Source of the DNA: Cystobacter fuscus
Lineage (GTDB): Bacteria; Myxococcota; Myxococcia; Myxococcales; Myxococcaceae
Direction: 5' to 3'
DNA length: 64,000 bases
NCBI RefSeq assembly: GCF_002305875.1
Contig: NZ_CP022098.1
Location: 4,278,001-4,342,000, forward strand
Part shown: piece by piece, positions 63,099 through 64,000 of the stretch
How positions within the stretch are numbered: the stretch's first letter is position 1
Layout: the number at the start of each line of letters is the position of its first letter
Program-made: the position numbers and the translations under genes
The notes under the pieces: generated by a model
What the model was told of the DNA's origin: nothing
Database searches by the model: none
Seen by the model: only the letters and a program-made list of their open reading frames with translations

Positions 63099-63545
63099 AT
63101 GAAGCGACTCGTGCTCCCCGCCCTGCTCGCCCTTGCCTCCCCTGGTTGCATGCACGCGCCCGCGCCCGCCCCCGCGGCCCCCGAAAACGAGGCGACCAAG
63201 TGCGAACTCGTCCAGACCCTGGTGCGCGAGCAGCTCCCGCAGCAGATCCTCTCCGGCCTGGAGGCCGACGGGCATGACGGGCCCACCCAGGTGCTCGTCT
63301 TCGTCCAGGACGCCGACGAGAACGTGCTCGAGCGCCTGTTCTCGGGAGAGCCCTCGTGTGGGGGTCCCAACTTCAAGGTGGTTCGGGAGATTACCCGCGA
63401 GGCGCTGGTGCTCTTCCTCCAGCGCCAGGGCGAGGGCTACGTCTATGACGCGCAGCGCGCGGGCCCCAACCGGATGTCGCTGGGCGGCAAGGCCAAGGGC
63501 GCGGTGATGAAGCGCTCGGGCGTCTGGGCGGCATCCAGCATCTGA
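63099..63545 (+). CDS. Small lipoprotein of unknown function
   Basis: A 148-residue predicted lipoprotein. ATG 63099 follows AAGGAGA and gives a signal with lipobox ASPGC (C17). After an Ala/Pro linker the protein is a compact charged domain (CELVQTLVREQLPQQILSG...QVLVFVQDADENVLERLF, then ...GPNFKVVREITREALVLFL). I do not recognise a family. The 3' end overlaps convergently with the marC frame by about 100 bp, which is unusual and suggests that one of the two ends is over-extended. Confidence 0.65.
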   Translation: MKRLVLPALLALASPGCMHAPAPAPAAPENEATKCELVQTLVREQLPQQILSGLEADGHDGPTQVLVFVQDADENVLERLFSGEPSCGGPNFKVVREITREALVLFLQRQGEGYVYDAQRAGPNRMSLGGKAKGAVMKRSGVWAASSI

Positions 63546-64000
63546 GACACCGTGGGGTGCTCGCGCAGCAGATCCTTGCCGCCATCCGCGATGAACTGCA
63601 CCGCGATGGCCGCGAGGATGAGCCCCATGACGCGCTCGAGGATGGCCACGCCGGACTGGCGCAGCACGCGCTGCACGAGGCTGGCGGCGCGCAGCACGAA
63701 GTAGCTCGTCACGAAGGTGATCAAGATGGCCAGCAGCACGGGCACGGCCGTCACGAGCCGATCCCCGCCGCGGGCCATGAGCACCACGGCGGTGGCGATG
63801 GCGCCGGGACCCGCCAGCAGCGGCATCGCCAGGGGGACCAGTGCCACGTCCTCCTTCACCATGCCTTCCTGGGTCTCGGACGGGGTGGTGCGCGTCTCGG
63901 AGGGGCGCGCCCGGAGCATGTCCAGCGCGGTGATGAGCAGCAGGATGCCGCCGGCCACCCGGAAGGCGCCCAGCGACACGCCGAACACCTTGAAGATGAC
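63443..64000 (-). CDS. MarC-family integral membrane protein (partial)
   Basis: The frame enters from the right edge and ends at 63443; about 185 residues are visible. Features of MarC/YhgN proteins are FRVAGGILLLITALDMLRA, then DVALVPLAMPLLAGPGAIATAVVLMA and two further helices ending ILAAIAVQFIADGGKDLL. The family has about six helices and unknown function despite its name (not part of multidrug resistance proper). The last ~30 residues (after DLLREH) overlap the lipoprotein gene and look less natural. The N-terminal part lies outside the window. Confidence 0.85.
   Translation of the reverse strand, partial: VIFKVFGVSLGAFRVAGGILLLITALDMLRARPSETRTTPSETQEGMVKEDVALVPLAMPLLAGPGAIATAVVLMARGGDRLVTAVPVLLAILITFVTSYFVLRAASLVQRVLRQSGVAILERVMGLILAAIAVQFIADGGKDLLREHPTVSQMLDAAQTPERFITAPLALPPSDIRLGPARCAS

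Overview
The window is about 64 kb of very GC-rich DNA with dense genes, strong G/C third-position bias, many ATGA/GTGA stop-start overlaps and frequent GTG/TTG starts. Gene content points to a myxobacterium, probably of the Cystobacter/Archangium group. The markers are a chemosensory (Che) operon with a HEAT-repeat protein, a Ser/Thr kinase-ATPase giant, DUF4388 and Lnb-type proteins, a class I terpene synthase, and lipoprotein toxin genes resembling the SitA toxins that myxobacteria exchange by outer-membrane contact. Genus assignment is inference. I saw no rRNA, tRNA, CRISPR array, transposase or origin.

Layout. 0-4.5 kb: a terpene synthase, then the riboflavin genes ribE, ribBX-like, ribH, followed by nusB and an orphan M17 N-domain protein. 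4.55-13.1 kb: one tightly coupled operon with a receiver protein, CheA, two CheW, a HEAT-repeat protein, CheR, CheB and a putative 2OG-Fe(II) oxygenase. No methyl-accepting chemoreceptor is present. 13.1-24.4 kb: an accessory island holding a 3.6-kb tandem duplication of a lipoprotein toxin/immunity cassette, a gene remnant, a degenerate histidine kinase, and a third, unrelated lipoprotein toxin/immunity pair. 24.5-29.5 kb: a SRPBCC protein, a methyltransferase, and a minus-strand operon of receiver protein, Dyp-related protein and Dyp peroxidase. 29.8-35.3 kb: a kinase/cyclase-like/AAA ATPase fusion, a sigma-like factor, a remnant of a Nei-type DNA glycosylase gene, and a receiver protein.

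35.4-51.9 kb is mostly housekeeping: leuS, lptE, rpsT, a MazG-VOC fusion, a TPR membrane protein, a DUF4388 protein, phoH, a 7TM-HD phosphodiesterase, a cupin-YbeY fusion, an Lnb-like DUF4105 protein, prfB with its programmed +1 frameshift, and an ECF sigma/anti-sigma pair. 51.9-64 kb is envelope biogenesis: lysS, lolC (with a long extra membrane domain), lolD, bamA, skp, lpxD, fabZ, lpxA, lpxI, a small lipoprotein gene and a partial marC gene.

The most interesting part is the toxin island. The two tandem cassettes are almost identical except for one block of about 0.85 kb that covers the toxin C-terminal tip and the N-terminal part of the immunity protein, so a toxin/immunity specificity module spans the gene junction between conserved flanks. 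The island starts 13 nt after the Che operon. Other notable points are an RibBX-type riboflavin enzyme, a pseudokinase-like histidine kinase, three protein fusions or extensions (MazG-VOC, cupin-YbeY, LolC), a TTG-started rpsT with a palindrome around its promoter -10, and several promoters placed so close to the start codon that the transcripts may be leaderless.
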